A stretch of 64,000 nucleotides of DNA from Ga0077555 sp041397775 (GTDB lineage Bacteria > Pseudomonadota > Alphaproteobacteria > Rhizobiales > Hyphomicrobiaceae). How positions within the stretch are numbered: the stretch's first letter is position 1; each line of letters starts with the position of its first letter. The stretch spans positions 1-64,000 of the forward strand of contig JAWKWB010000004.1 of the NCBI GenBank assembly GCA_041397775.1, written 5' to 3'. This document shows, piece after piece, positions 8,043 to 17,768 of the stretch. The notes below the pieces were generated by a model, which worked only from the letters and a program-made list of their open reading frames with translations, had not been told where the DNA came from and searched no databases. A program made the position numbers and the translations under genes.

Positions 8043-11000
8043 CTATGCCTCCTCTGAAGGGTTGGTGGTTGTACGTTGCTGACCATGCATAGGCCTCGCG
8101 GCCTCCAACCGGGCCGCGAGTTCCTCGAGGGCGGCGCGTCGGGTACCAAGCACGGCCTGCAGTCCGGCTCTCAGACGCGATCCGAGGACGTCCAGGACCT
8201 CGACTCCGGACGGGCCCCGATCATCCAATCCGGTGCGAGCATCATGTCGGATTTCAAACTGTGCGAGCGGCCCGAGGCGGCTTGTGAGCCAGGCTTCTGG
8301 ATCGGGAATGCGGGCGAGATCGACGCTGGCGGTCCGCTCGCGATGTCCGGGACCCGCTGGCCGGTAGACTACCTCCACAGAGGAGTGGGACATTTGGCTA
8401 TTATAGAGGGTTCTATAATAGCCAAATGTCCTTCTCTGACCGTCCTTCTTCGCGGCCTCTGCCGAGGGCCGGAGATCTGGAAAGCAGGCAGCCATGTCGG
8501 TAGCGTTCTGGAGTGCGATGCCCGAGAGTGCCATCCAGGTCGCGACGGGTGGGTTTCAGGTCACCCCAGGGCACGATCTCGTCCACAGTCACCGGCAGAA
8601 CGACGTCGGTAAGAAGGTCGATCTCCAGAACCGTGTTGGCTGTCCGGTTGACGCCTCTGCCGCGCCCGATCGCCTGGATCAGTTCTCCCTCACAGATGCT
8701 CCAGCGCACGGCCTCGGCGGTTGGATCGATATGGGCCTCCATGGCCAGCGGGACGGTTCGGCCGTCTGCGAGCCGTACGCGCCGGTCGACCATGGGATAC
8801 CACCAGCCCGCCGCAACCGGGTTTGACGCGGGAACGCAGCCGGTCAGTGCGATAGATAGGAGGTTCGACGGTACGCGGCGCAGGTAGGGTGCGGCCGAGC
8901 ACGATGATGCCACCGATGCCACCCCAGCGGTCGAGACCGCTCAGTGCGTTGAAATGAACCGCCTCCACGCGCGGTGGCAGACCAGCAGCCCGCAGTACGT
9001 CGATGGCGGCTTTCTGGCCGATGACGAGTAGATCGACTGACTGACCCGGGCGATGACATTGCCGTGCCCGCAGCGCGATCCAGGCGCGGAGGTCACGCAG
9101 ATGGGCAGCTGCGGTCTTGCGATCGCGGTCCCGGGCATCGGGTCCCGGCGTCAGCGCACGGCTCGAGGTGGGGCTGCCGGTCACCTGGCGGACGCGGACG
9201 TAGGCTTGGCGCGCAGCGACGGGCTCGACGATGGCAATGCCCGGCAGATAGATCTGGACAAGTTCGGACCGCAGGGTGGCGTCGAGGTGCAGGATCGGTG
9301 CTTTGGCCGTCCAGCCTGCCCGCAGCCGGCTGCGCCAGCGCAGACGCAGAGCGCGGACGGAGCCGGACTCGGTCATCTCGTGAACGAGTTCGGCGCCCGC
9401 GGCGTCATGCCCATTCTCGAGCGCGTCAGCGAGGATGCGCCAGAGCGTGGCGCAGCGGCCAGGGAGTGCCCAGGGCTCGCCATTGGGTGGCAGGACGGCG
9501 TTGATGCATGCCTTTCGTTCGGCCGGCGACATGCCCGGCAAAAGTCCTGCGTCGCGCATTCGTCGGTGCTCTAGCCCAGCGGCGTTGCGACATTCCTCGG
9601 CCGTGAGGCCGACAGCCTACCAGAAGGCCAACCCGTAGCGGCCCGGGCTCGGTGGCCTGCAGCGCTTTCCATAGCCGTCCGCGAGCTGCCACCAGATCGG
9701 CCGTAGCCTCGATGGCCATCTTGCCTTTCTTACCGTAGCACACGAGGGATGTGCGGCCTGGTTCCAGCCCGTCCTGGGTGAGCGTAGTCTTGCCGTCGAG
9801 ACCGCGGAGGCCGGACTGCCAGAATGCCTCATCGATTACGAGGAGCCCGACCTCGCCGATCGCTTCGGGCATCATATGGAAAAGACTGTCATGGGCGCAC
9901 ACGATGATGTCGGCGGCCTTGGCGAGCGGTTTCTGGCGCTGATATCCGCAAAGGTGGAATTGACCGCAGAGATGGATCGTGCCGCCGCTATTGACCTTGC
10001 AGCAACTCTGCTCGACCGGATGCTCGATCTCGAGGGCATCGAACGTGGCCTCGGTGTCGAGGCACATGCGCTGGTCTGGCTTTTCAGGCGTGGGGTCGGG
10101 TGACGTGCGGCCTTTCCAGAGCATGGCCCGCAGACCGAGACCGGTGAAGGCGGCGACCTGTTCGGCTCCAAGATCGTGCCGCGGGACCGCGTAGACGACC
10201 TTGCGCCCACCAAGCCCGCCCGAGGCGAAGGGCGGCGATTGCGGTGCGGGCGGTCGAGGTCTTGCCGAGCCCGACATCGACTGGCAGGCCGAGGAGCGGC
10301 GGAAGGGCAGCAAGTGCGAGGTCGTTGAAATCGAGCGTACTGCGGTGTTGATCCGTCTCTTGCGCAGCGGCACGCGCAGCTTCAACCGCGGTCCAGTATT
10401 TTGGAACCGCCGCCATGAAGGTGCTGATGGCTTCGGCGAGGTGAGCCCGCGCCTCGTCGGGCGTGAGGTTCGGCGCGGGATAGGTCGGGGGTGGTGGCGG
10501 GACGCGGACAGCGCCGGCGACGAGCGCGGCAACGGCTTCCGGCCCTGCGGTGGCAAAGAGATCGTTCGCATCCCCTGGAGACGCGGGCACTGCAAGGCGG
10601 GCATCGACGGCAAGCGCCGCCTTGCGCGCGGACACGACGCCCGGATTGGCATCACGATCAGGTTTGAGATCGTTATCGGCAATGAGGACGAGGTCGGCTT
10701 CGGGGAACTGCGCACGTAGCGCCTCTGCGACGGGCAGCAGGTTGCCGGCGTCCATGGCGGCAATGACACGGTGGCCCGTGGCTTGGTGCAGGCTTGCTCC
10801 TGTCGCCCAGCCCTCGCAGATCAGGAGAGGCCCGCTCGGCGTCGAGAGCGGTGCGGGCTCTGCGCCCACCACGGCGAAATGCCCTCGCTTCGCGCCACCA
10901 GCGAGGAATCGCTTTGCCCCATCCGACGCGATGGTCTCGAGGCTGTGGAGCCGGCCGCTGATATCCTGGAGCGGCACGATCAGTTGGCCGCTTGCGTCGA

Positions 11001-11535
11001 TACGCAACGCGAGCGGCGCGACATGCTTGGCTACGAGATAGGGGTGGTCAGGGGGCGCGGGGCGGGCGGTCGACCAGATACGTGTTGCGCGGGCTGCAGC
11101 CTTTTCGGCACGTCCGGCGACTGGATCGGTCGCGTTTTGCGAGGTTGTCGGTCGCTCGCCTTGCGCCTCACGGTCGGTAGACGCGCGCGTGATGATTGCA
11201 GGTGTCGTCTTGGGTGTCGGCTCTCGCCGGATCGTTCGATGGGGCGCGGCCACGCCAGATCCGATCGGCGATCCAGTCGGCTGCCTCGCTGCGGGCTATG
11301 CCAAGGTCGCGGCCGACCAGATCGCCGAACCCACCGCCCTGACCGGCCTCGTGGTCGAACCAGAAACCCGCCTTCGGACCAGCAATAATGACCGAGAGGC
11401 TACACTTTGCGGCCCCATCGCCATTCATGCCCGGCTCGGGAGCTGGGCTTACCCAAGCTCAACTGCCAGCTCCGGCACCCGCGAGCGCAGCTCGGCGTGG
11501 AAGGCCTGCCAATCCCGCCCGCTCATCGCGCCCCC
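8043..11535 (-). pseudogene. Prophage toprim / helicase replication protein, heavily frameshifted
   Basis: The start is probably ATG near 11532 (MSGRDWQAFHAELRSRVPEL). Pieces of one long protein can be followed through changing frames: a CHC2-like beginning (SLSVIIAGPKAGFWFDHEAG), a toprim domain (GPLLICEGWATGASLHQATG, then LVLIADNDLKPDRDANPG), a P-loop (PVDVGLGKTSTARTA), helicase segments (KVVYAVPRHDLGAEQ, then LLVIDEAFWQSGL) and a C-terminal helicase half (EGELIQAIGRGRGVNRT). Changes of frame fall near 11480, 11420, 11245, 10230, 9620, 8850 and 8545. Toprim-helicase fusions prime and unwind phage DNA. With seven or so single-base shifts it cannot give the full protein. It ends at 8043, just before the ATPase gene. 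Confidence 0.75.
8388..8431. repeat. Perfect 20-base palindrome, AT-rich
   Basis: The 20-base arms 8388-8407 and 8412-8431 are exact inverted copies around the loop GGGT. The arms begin GGACATTTGGCTATTATAGA. The feature is much richer in A and T than the surrounding gene remnant and lies within what was the C-terminal part of the toprim/helicase gene. On either strand it could form a strong RNA hairpin or a DNA cruciform, or be an operator. No run of T follows. Confidence 0.6.
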
Positions 11536-11869
11536 GCAATGGGTTCGCGAACGCGATCCGCAGCCGGAAGGCCGCGGCAGCGATGCGCAGGGAATGGCGG
11601 AGACGGACGGACACGGGGCGGATGAACCGGGTTGAGCGTTTCTGCCCCCGGTTCTGCGGCCAGACGGCCTGTCCTCGCGACGTCGGAACCGGTCCGTCCG
11701 GTCGTGCGTCGCTTCGCTCGGAAGGGTGGACCCCGTCCGCTAAGATAATGAAGTTGCGACGAATAAAGGGGTGATCCCAGGCCTCGAAACGGCGCTTTGT
11801 CGGTTGCTCCCTCAAGCTGCGGCGTGCGGGAGAGGTTCACCTATCCCGGTCGCGAGCCAGGTGAACGGT

Positions 11870-12625
11870 TCAGCTCACCCGATGCGCTGTAACGGGACGG
11901 GTGGAGCCACTCCTCGCGCCCGTCGAAACGGCTAGCCAGTATGCATCCGTTTCGCACCACCGCGCTGCGCCGATGGCAGACGGATCAGCGTGGCCATAGC
12001 GTCGGCAAGCTTGTCGGGACACCAGTTCGCCCTCGATCTCCTGCTTGAGAAACCAGTCCGTCAGACAGTCCTTCTTGTCCTGGTGCAGCTCCGTGATCCC
12101 GAATTGGACGATCGCCGCCTGCATCAGCTCGAGATAGGGCGTGGTGTAGGGAACATGCTCCGCTCCCGATGCGGGTCGCGCAGCCTCTGCAGCATCGTCG
12201 GGCCAGATCGTCTTCACGAGGAAGCGGGGCAAGCGGATGTCGATGAATTCCCACTCCCGCGACGTCAGCCGCCCGCAGTAACACTGCCCTTCGCGCCACT
12301 GTTCGGGCCGGATGCTGCTGTAGTAGCCCGAATGCAGCCCGAAGCCGCTGCTGCTGCCATGCCCCCAGCCGTGTGTCCGTTCCTGGGTGTAGCGGCCCTG
12401 TGCGATCAGATCGCCGTCCCGCAGCGCGATCAGCAACTCGCTCTCGGCCTCCGCTTTCCAGGCGACTTTGGGATCCTGAGGCGGACCCCAGTATTGATTT
12501 GCCGGAGTGGGACTCTTCGGTTGTTTCGCCGCTTCGGCTGAGCGCCGCGCGATTGTCGCGGCCTGCACATGGCAGAGTGCGTCAGCATAACTCCATTGCG
12601 TACGGTCGAGCGTTTTCAGCGACAT
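11870..12625 (-). pseudogene. Conserved phage hypothetical protein, frameshifted near its C-terminus
   Basis: The likely start is MSLKTLDRTQWSYADAL at 12625. The middle is rich in Gly, Tyr and Trp (HGWGHGSSSGFGLHSGYYSS) and followed by SREWEFIDIRLPRFLVKTIW. Near 12020 the expected ending, DKLADAMATLIRLPSAQRGG and a stop at 11932, is found one frame away from the open frame, which instead runs on to 11870. I recall that ending from similar proteins of rhizobial prophages. The function is unknown; the gene sits at the head of the minus-strand replication block. Confidence 0.55.
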
Positions 12626-12815
12626 CGTCGGCCCCGTGATTACGTGAGGATGGTCGGAACATATAGCGAACATTTAGGCCTCTCAACCCTCCAAGTGTTG
12701 CAACCCCGAAGGGGTTCGCTGTTCGCGGCCAAAGATAGGATCACCGGTTCCGAGGTCGCGGATAGCGGCGCGATCCCGCATCAATGACCAATGATGTGCA
12801 ATTCCGAAGCTTCGC

Positions 12816-13452
12816 CCAACCCCCTCAACCCCGACCGCCTGACGATTGAGGAGCGACGCGCCGAACTCGGCGCCATTCTGGCCGCCGGCCTCGTGCGCCT
12901 CGGGCTCGGCAGTCAAGCCAAGTATCTCGGGACCAGCGAGAAAGTTCGGTCGACTTCCGCGTCGACCAGAGGGGTCATGCCGTTGTTCCAGAACGGAGAA
13001 TGGCATGAAGACCGACGACAGCGTGATAGCCCGGCTCGCCGCCCTCAAGAGGATGCCGGCGGCGCGACTGCGGGCGCAGTGGCAGATGCTCTTCCAGACC
13101 CCTCCACCGCCAACGGCAACCACTGCGGACGGTCGTGATGCGCGCCTTCGACGCCCCAGCCCCCTCAACCCCGACCGCCTGACGATTGAGGAGCGACGCG
13201 CCGAACTCGGCGCCATTCTGGCCGCCGGCCTCGTGCGCCTCCGGGCGCGGCAGTCAAGCCAAGTATCTCGGGACCAGCGAGAAAGTTCGGTCGACTTCCG
13301 CGCCGACCAGATGGGTCATGTCGTTGTTCCAAAACGGAGAATGGCATGAAGACCGACGACAGCGTGATAGCCCGGCTCGCCGCCCTCAAGAGAATGCCGG
13401 CGGCGCAACTGCGGGCGCAGTGGCAGATGCTCTTCCAGACCCCTCCACCGCC
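12816..13452. repeat. Tandem direct repeat of about 293 bases (two copies)
   Basis: Copy 1 at about 12816-13111 and copy 2 at about 13156-13452 are nearly identical. Each holds the end of a small gene (NPLNPDRLTIEERRAELGA) and the first 30 codons of DUF2924 (MKTDDSVIARLAALKR). Copy 1 has lost one base near 12901, which shifts the small gene's frame, and its DUF2924 start runs without a stop into copy 2's small gene. Only copy 2 continues into a complete DUF2924 gene. It is a partial tandem duplication at the head of the recombinase operon. Confidence 0.85.
13004..13349 (+). pseudogene. Truncated DUF2924 start fused to small-gene duplicate
   Basis: The frame beginning at ATG 13004 gives the first 33 residues of DUF2924 (MKTDDSVIARLAALKRMPAA and on) and then, after about 15 unrelated residues, runs into PSPLNPDRLTIEERRAELGA and RARQSSQVSRDQ, ending at 13349. 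That second part is the intact version of a short protein that usually precedes DUF2924 genes; it ends by overlapping the DUF2924 start at 13346. No separate start codon is visible for the second part, so in this strain it may be made only as the fusion or from a start that I cannot see. Confidence 0.5.
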
Positions 13453-13798
13453 CTACAATCGGAGGTTCCTCGAAAGCAGGCTCGCCTACCGGATCCAGGA
13501 ACTGGCGTATGGAGGATTGAAGCCCGAGACCGTCGTGCGTCTCGAAGCTCTCGGCGAGCAGGTCGACGGCGGCAAGGTGGAGGTTCGCCGTCAGCGTGCC
13601 CGTGACCGGCCGATTGCGGGAACGAGACTGATCCGCGTTTGGCAGGGTGTCGAGCACACCGTCACCGTTCTGGCCGAGGGCTACGAGTGGCAGGGGCGAC
13701 CGTACAAATCGTTGTCGGCCATCGCGCGCGCCATCACGGGCACGCAGTGGAACGGCCTCACGTTCTTTGGGCTCAAAAACCGGCGGGGGCAGGCATGA
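13346..13798 (+). CDS. DUF2924 family protein
   Basis: A 150-residue DUF2924 protein: RRFLESRLAYRIQELAYGGL in the middle, then GTRLIRVWQGVEHTVTVLAEG and the C-terminal SAIARAITGTQWNGLTFFGL. DUF2924 genes are characteristically found directly before large serine recombinases in alphaproteobacterial prophages and islands, and may help in recombination, but the activity is not established. Its TGA overlaps the ATG of the recombinase at 13795, and its own ATG overlaps the end of the preceding frame, so translation is probably coupled through the operon. Confidence 0.9.
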   Translation: MKTDDSVIARLAALKRMPAAQLRAQWQMLFQTPPPPYNRRFLESRLAYRIQELAYGGLKPETVVRLEALGEQVDGGKVEVRRQRARDRPIAGTRLIRVWQGVEHTVTVLAEGYEWQGRPYKSLSAIARAITGTQWNGLTFFGLKNRRGQA

Positions 13799-15114
13799 AG
13801 AAACCTATCGTGCGCAAACTGCGGTGCGCCGTCTACACCCGCAAGTCGTCCGAGGAGGGCCTCGAGCAGGAGTACAATTCTCTCGATGCGCAACGTGACG
13901 CCTGCAGCGCCTACATCGCCAGCCAGCGCTCGGAGGGGTGGGTCGAACTCGCAGATCAGTACGACGACGGCGGCGTCTCCGGTGGCACGCTGGAACGACC
14001 CGCCCTGAAGCGGCTCCTGGCCGACATCGAGGAACGCCGCGTCGATGTGGTCGTCGTCTACAAGATCGACCGATTGAGCCGTGCGCTGATGGACTTCGCC
14101 AAACTCGTCGAGGTCTTCGACAGAAACGACGTGACGTTCGTCTCCGTGACCCAGTCGTTCAACACCACGACGTCGATGGGCCGGCTGACGCTCAACATCC
14201 TGCTGTCGTTCGCGCAGTTCGAGCGCGAGGTGATCGGCGAGCGGATCCGCGACAAGTTCGCAGCCTCTCGCAAGCGGGGCATGTGGATGGGCGGATTCGT
14301 GCCACTGGGCTACGAGGTCCGTGATCGCAAACTCGTGATCAACGAGCCAGAGGCCGCCATCGTCCGAATGATGTTCGAGCGCTTCGTCACCGTAGGATCC
14401 GCCACCGTGCTGGCGCGCGCGCTCGCCGCCGAAGGCATCAAGACACGCCGCGGACGGCTGGTCGATAAGGGGTATCTCTACAAACTGCTCAACAACCGCG
14501 TCTATATCGGCGAAGCCGTGCACAAGGGGACGGCCTATCCTGGCGAGCACGCCCCGATCATATCCCAGGCGCTCTGGAACAAGGTGCACGCGACGCTGCA
14601 GACGAGCCCGCGGCTGCGGGCGGGGCGGACCCGGGCCGCCACACCGGCGATGCTGAAGGGCCTCCTGTTCGGGCCTACGGGCGCTGCCATGACCCCGACG
14701 CACACGCGCAAGGGCGACAAACTCTATCGCTACTACGTCAGCCAAACCGTGATCCAGCGCGGCGCCGATGGGACTGCCGCCAGTCGAGTGCCGGCAGCTG
14801 AAATCGAGCATACTGTCGTGGACCAACTGCGCGCCATGCTCCGGGCACCAGACGTGATCGTCGCCACGTGGCGCGCGGCGAAAGCCGACATCGACGGCCT
14901 CACGGAACGCGAGGTTCGCCAGGCGCTCGTCGACCTCGATCCCCTCTGGGACGAGTTGTTCCCAGCCGAGCAGGCCCGCATCGTCCAGTTGCTGGTCGAG
15001 CGGATCGACGTCGACGCTGGCGGGCTGAAAATCGCTCTGCGCGCCAGCGGCTTGACGCAGATGGTGCAAGAACTTGGTGGCGTCGGCAACAAAACGCGGA
15101 GGGCGGCGGCATGA
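13795..15114 (+). CDS. Large serine recombinase (resolvase/invertase family)
   Basis: A 439-residue enzyme starting at ATG 13795, which overlaps the DUF2924 stop. The N-terminal resolvase domain (about 1-150) has the catalytic Ser in YTRKSSEEG (residue 18 or 19), the Arg-rich YKIDRLSRAL and the FAQFEREVIGERIRDK helix. A recombinase domain follows (GYLYKLLNNRVYIGEAVHKG, about 220-240) and a C-terminal DNA-binding part. Such enzymes integrate and excise phages and islands at specific sites without needing a tRNA target. It is shorter than many integrases of this class and has no obvious Cys zinc ribbon, but is unbroken. It is the likely integrase of the element. Confidence 0.9.
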   Translation: MKKPIVRKLRCAVYTRKSSEEGLEQEYNSLDAQRDACSAYIASQRSEGWVELADQYDDGGVSGGTLERPALKRLLADIEERRVDVVVVYKIDRLSRALMDFAKLVEVFDRNDVTFVSVTQSFNTTTSMGRLTLNILLSFAQFEREVIGERIRDKFAASRKRGMWMGGFVPLGYEVRDRKLVINEPEAAIVRMMFERFVTVGSATVLARALAAEGIKTRRGRLVDKGYLYKLLNNRVYIGEAVHKGTAYPGEHAPIISQALWNKVHATLQTSPRLRAGRTRAATPAMLKGLLFGPTGAAMTPTHTRKGDKLYRYYVSQTVIQRGADGTAASRVPAAEIEHTVVDQLRAMLRAPDVIVATWRAAKADIDGLTEREVRQALVDLDPLWDELFPAEQARIVQLLVERIDVDAGGLKIALRASGLTQMVQELGGVGNKTRRAAA

Positions 15115-15578
15115 CAACCGGCACGAAAGCGATCACGATCGAGGTGCCGTTCACGATCCGCAAGCGCGGCGGTCGTAAGGAAATCATCACACCGGACGGG
15201 GTGCCCTACTTCGCACCGCCCCGTCTCCGGGTTGATAATTCCTTCGTCAAGGCCCTGGCACGGGCCTTCCGTTGGCGGAAATTACTGGAGACCGGCGCCT
15301 ACGGCACGATCAAAGAACTCGCGAAGGCGGAGAAGATCCATCCCACGTATCTCGCCCGCGTACTCCGGCTCACGCTGTTGGCGCCCGATATCATCGAGGC
15401 AAACCTTTACGGACGGCAGCCCGACGGCCTGCCCCCTGCGGCCCGTTTGAGTAGTTGGTTCAGGCGTTGGAATCGACGACGCCTGAACACAGCGATCGGA
15501 CCCGAGGTGCATTTGCACCAAGGTCCAACGGAAATCGCCTTTGAACGATCGCTCGAGCGCGAATTATCTGCCGGCTGA
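15111..15578 (+). CDS. Small protein following serine recombinase, C-terminus replaced by repeat DNA
   Basis: ATG 15111 overlaps the recombinase stop (ATGA). Residues 1-105 (MTTGTKAITIEVPFTIRKRG, later ELAKAEKIHPTYLARVLRLT and LLAPDIIEANLYGRQPDG) match a conserved small protein that follows serine recombinases in related prophages; the middle looks like a helix-turn-helix. In the family I recall, the end is about 15 residues after GRQP. Here from about 15435 the frame runs on for some 45 residues in sequence that belongs to the 383-bp repeat. Because the repeat begins inside this gene (15361), the last 70 codons also occur at 22616-22825. Confidence 0.65.
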   Translation: MTTGTKAITIEVPFTIRKRGGRKEIITPDGVPYFAPPRLRVDNSFVKALARAFRWRKLLETGAYGTIKELAKAEKIHPTYLARVLRLTLLAPDIIEANLYGRQPDGLPPAARLSSWFRRWNRRRLNTAIGPEVHLHQGPTEIAFERSLERELSAG

Positions 15579-15743
15579 TGCTTGGCTAGCGTGTTACTCT
15601 TGGGCTCTTTGGCCAGTGAACGGCGAGTACTCGGATGCGCGCGGACAGGGCGAAGAAGATCCAGGGCATTGATTTGAAAAGTAAAACGCCAGCCCGAACC
15701 GATCGATCCCGCCCGCAGAAGGCGGTAAATCTCGATTCCAGAT
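15361..15743. repeat. Direct repeat copy R1 (383 bases)
   Basis: This stretch is repeated at 22616-22997 in the same direction, with only about four single-base differences or indels. It contains the 3' end of the recombinase-linked small gene and about 200 bases of apparently non-coding DNA, including the easily recognised GAGTACTCGGATGCGCGCGG. It ends exactly where the IS256-family remnant begins. A third, more diverged and shorter copy lies at about 20556-20750. Confidence 0.9.
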
Positions 15744-16206
15744 TGCGCTCAGCGGGTTATTCGTTCGGATCCGCGCCAATCCTCCGGGAACTGGTAGTAG
15801 CCCAGCGTTTCCTCAATCGACTTCTCCACGAGCTCGGCCGCCCGGGTGAGCCGCTGGTCGCGCAGCTTGGCGACGACCTGACGAGCCTTTTCTCGCGCCG
15901 CTTGCACATCCTCCGCCGCGTGGATCGCCTTCAGCATCGCCGCCACCTCCCGCATCTTCGGCCGCCTGCTGGCTGACACGTTGCGGCGGTAGAAGTGCAG
16001 TGCACCGCTGCCAGCCGGCATCGGGGAAGAACTCCGCTGCACTCTCGGCCAGACCGATGCACGCATCCGAGATGATCAGGCGGACACCCGTCAGGCCGCG
16101 CTCCTTCAGATGCTTCAGAAATCCCGACCAGCCCGCCTTGTCCTCCTTCGCGCCTTCGACGATGCGAGATCTCTCGATATCCCTCGCTGTTCACCGCAAT
16201 CGCAAC
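15744..16206 (-). pseudogene. IS256-family transposase fragment
   Basis: On the minus strand, broken frames give AIAVNSEGYREI, then SGRECSGV-like remains of the central domain, and clearly KMREVAAMLKAIHAAEDVQA and AAELVEKSIEETLGYYQFPE, ending RIRTNNPL at the repeat boundary. This is the middle to C-terminal part of an IS256-family (Mutator-like) transposase. It lacks the N-terminal 180 or so residues and the last 50, and needs at least two frameshifts to be read through. Confidence 0.8.
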
Positions 16207-16304
16207 GTAAGCGCTCAGCAAACGACAGGATGGTCTGGGTGTCTTTTCGGGTTGACGAGGCCGTGGCTCAGGCGGCGACGCTTTGCGTCGCCGGTTGGCG
16301 TAGT

Positions 16305-16408
16305 TCACGGCAGCAGCGCCTCGACGTCGGCGAGCGTGATGGCTCTTGGCAGCTCGCTGAAGACGCGCTTCAGGTAGGCATAGGGTTCGAGGCCTGAGGC
16401 TTTCGCCG
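16305..16408 (-). pseudogene. IS66-family transposase C-terminal tail (left of RIT element)
   Basis: The minus strand reads TAKASGLEPYAYLKRVF followed by ELPRAITLADVEALLP and a stop at 16305. This is the well-known C-terminal tail of one IS66 transposase subtype. It starts precisely at the left inverted end of the RIT element and points away from it. The rest of the transposase gene is absent. Confidence 0.75.
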
Positions 16409-16532
16409 TTTATGCCGCGCGCAGAACTATGCCGAGCGGGCTCGTTTTCCCCAGGATTCGCGCTGACCAGCATGTGACCTGCTCGGCATAGTTCGTCCTG
16501 TGCCTCCGCATTCAACAGCGGAGGTCAGGAAG

Positions 16533-17768
16533 ATGGATGTTGAAGAGTACCTTGGGCGGAGCCGGCTCTTCAGTCGCCTCAGGAGCGGGCCGCACGGACA
16601 ACTTATCGAGCGCTACGCCGCTCGTCTCGTCCAGGAGAGGCTCGTTCGTCACGGCACATGGCGTTGCCTCAACGTGGTCGGCGGTCTGCTGGATTGGATT
16701 GCAAGCCGGCGCTTCGTATTGGCCGATCTCGAGAGCGCAGCGTCGAGCATACCCTCCGGCACCGGGCTCGGAGGCAGACCATTCAACCCGGCGACCGGGC
16801 CGCACTCAGGCGATGGCTGTCGGTGCTGCGCGAGGCTGCGATTCCCAGGCACCGCCGCCCCCGCTCACTCCACACGAGCGGATCTTCGCGTCGTTCGATG
16901 CCTATCTGCGGACGGAGCGCGGCAGGTGGACAAGTCCATCATCCGCCACCTGCCGATCATTCGTCGCTTTCTGCAGGAGGTCTGCCCTGCTGGTGACGAC
17001 GACCTGCGGCAAGATCGATCGGCAGGACGTGATCCACTATATCGAGCGGCACGCCCACACTGGAGCCCCAGAACCGGGAAGGCGATGTGCTGGTCACTAC
17101 GGGCCTTTCTGCGGTACCTCCATCACAAGGGGCTGCACCCAGCATCGCTGGCCGATTGCGTGCCGTCGATGCGACGATGGAAGCTCGCAACCCTGCCGAC
17201 CTATCTGTCCGCCACGCAGGTGCAGAAGGCTCTCGACGGTTGCGACCGGGCAACGGTGATGGGCCGGCGGGACTACGCCATCCTGATGATGCTGGCCAAG
17301 CTTGGTCTGCGAGCCAACGAGGTCGCGACGCTCACTGTCGATGACATCGATTGGCGTGGAGGCGAGTTGCGCGTGCGCGCCAAGGGACGGCAGCGGGTAC
17401 AGATGCCGATGCCACCAGACGTGGGCTCAGCCGTCGTGGCGTACCTTCGCGACGGGCGCCCCAGGTCGTCGTGCCGACGGCTGTTCGTTCGCACGCTCGC
17501 GCCGCATGTCGGCTTTGCTTCCGGTTGTGCGATCACGATGATCGCCAAGGCAGCTCTCGATCGGGCCGGGATCGAGGTCTGCGCGCATCGCGGTGCCCAC
17601 ATCTTCCGGCACAGCCTCGCCACCGAGCTTCTACGCTCCGGCGCGACCTTGTCCGAGATTGGCCAGCTCCTTCGGCACGAGAGCCACGACACCACCCGGA
17701 TCTACGCAAAGGTCGACATCGAGGCGCTCCGCACGTTGAGCCTGCCCTGGCCGGGAGGCGTGCAATGA
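16533..17768 (+). CDS. RIT recombinase 1 (tyrosine recombinase), internal frame disturbed
   Basis: The start chosen is ATG 16533 after AGGTCAGGAAG; an ATG at 16500 is further from any ribosome site. The C-terminal catalytic domain is clear: GLRANEVATL (Arg), HIFRHSLAT (HxxR), a GQLLRHES segment and TRIYAKV with the nucleophile Tyr. The frame is formally open for 411 residues, but between about 16750 and 17080 expected recombinase segments appear in the other two frames (RRQTIQPGDRAALRRWLSVL, PPLTPHERIFASFDAYLRTE, IDRQDVIHYIERHA), so several compensating one-base shifts scramble the N-terminal domain. The product is probably inactive. Confidence 0.7.
   Translation: MDVEEYLGRSRLFSRLRSGPHGQLIERYAARLVQERLVRHGTWRCLNVVGGLLDWIASRRFVLADLESAASSIPSGTGLGGRPFNPATGPHSGDGCRCCARLRFPGTAAPAHSTRADLRVVRCLSADGARQVDKSIIRHLPIIRRFLQEVCPAGDDDLRQDRSAGRDPLYRAARPHWSPRTGKAMCWSLRAFLRYLHHKGLHPASLADCVPSMRRWKLATLPTYLSATQVQKALDGCDRATVMGRRDYAILMMLAKLGLRANEVATLTVDDIDWRGGELRVRAKGRQRVQMPMPPDVGSAVVAYLRDGRPRSSCRRLFVRTLAPHVGFASGCAITMIAKAALDRAGIEVCAHRGAHIFRHSLATELLRSGATLSEIGQLLRHESHDTTRIYAKVDIEALRTLSLPWPGGVQ

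Noticed and set aside
1..13000. Gene transfer agent instead of a prophage
   Set aside because: A replication block (toprim/helicase, ATPase, RuvC) and a serine recombinase are present, which gene transfer agents lack, and no head or portal genes are visible to compare.
13639..15114. Longer start for the serine recombinase at 13639
   Set aside because: The extra 52 residues are out of the family and overlap the DUF2924 gene in another frame; the ATG at 13795 overlaps the DUF2924 stop as expected.
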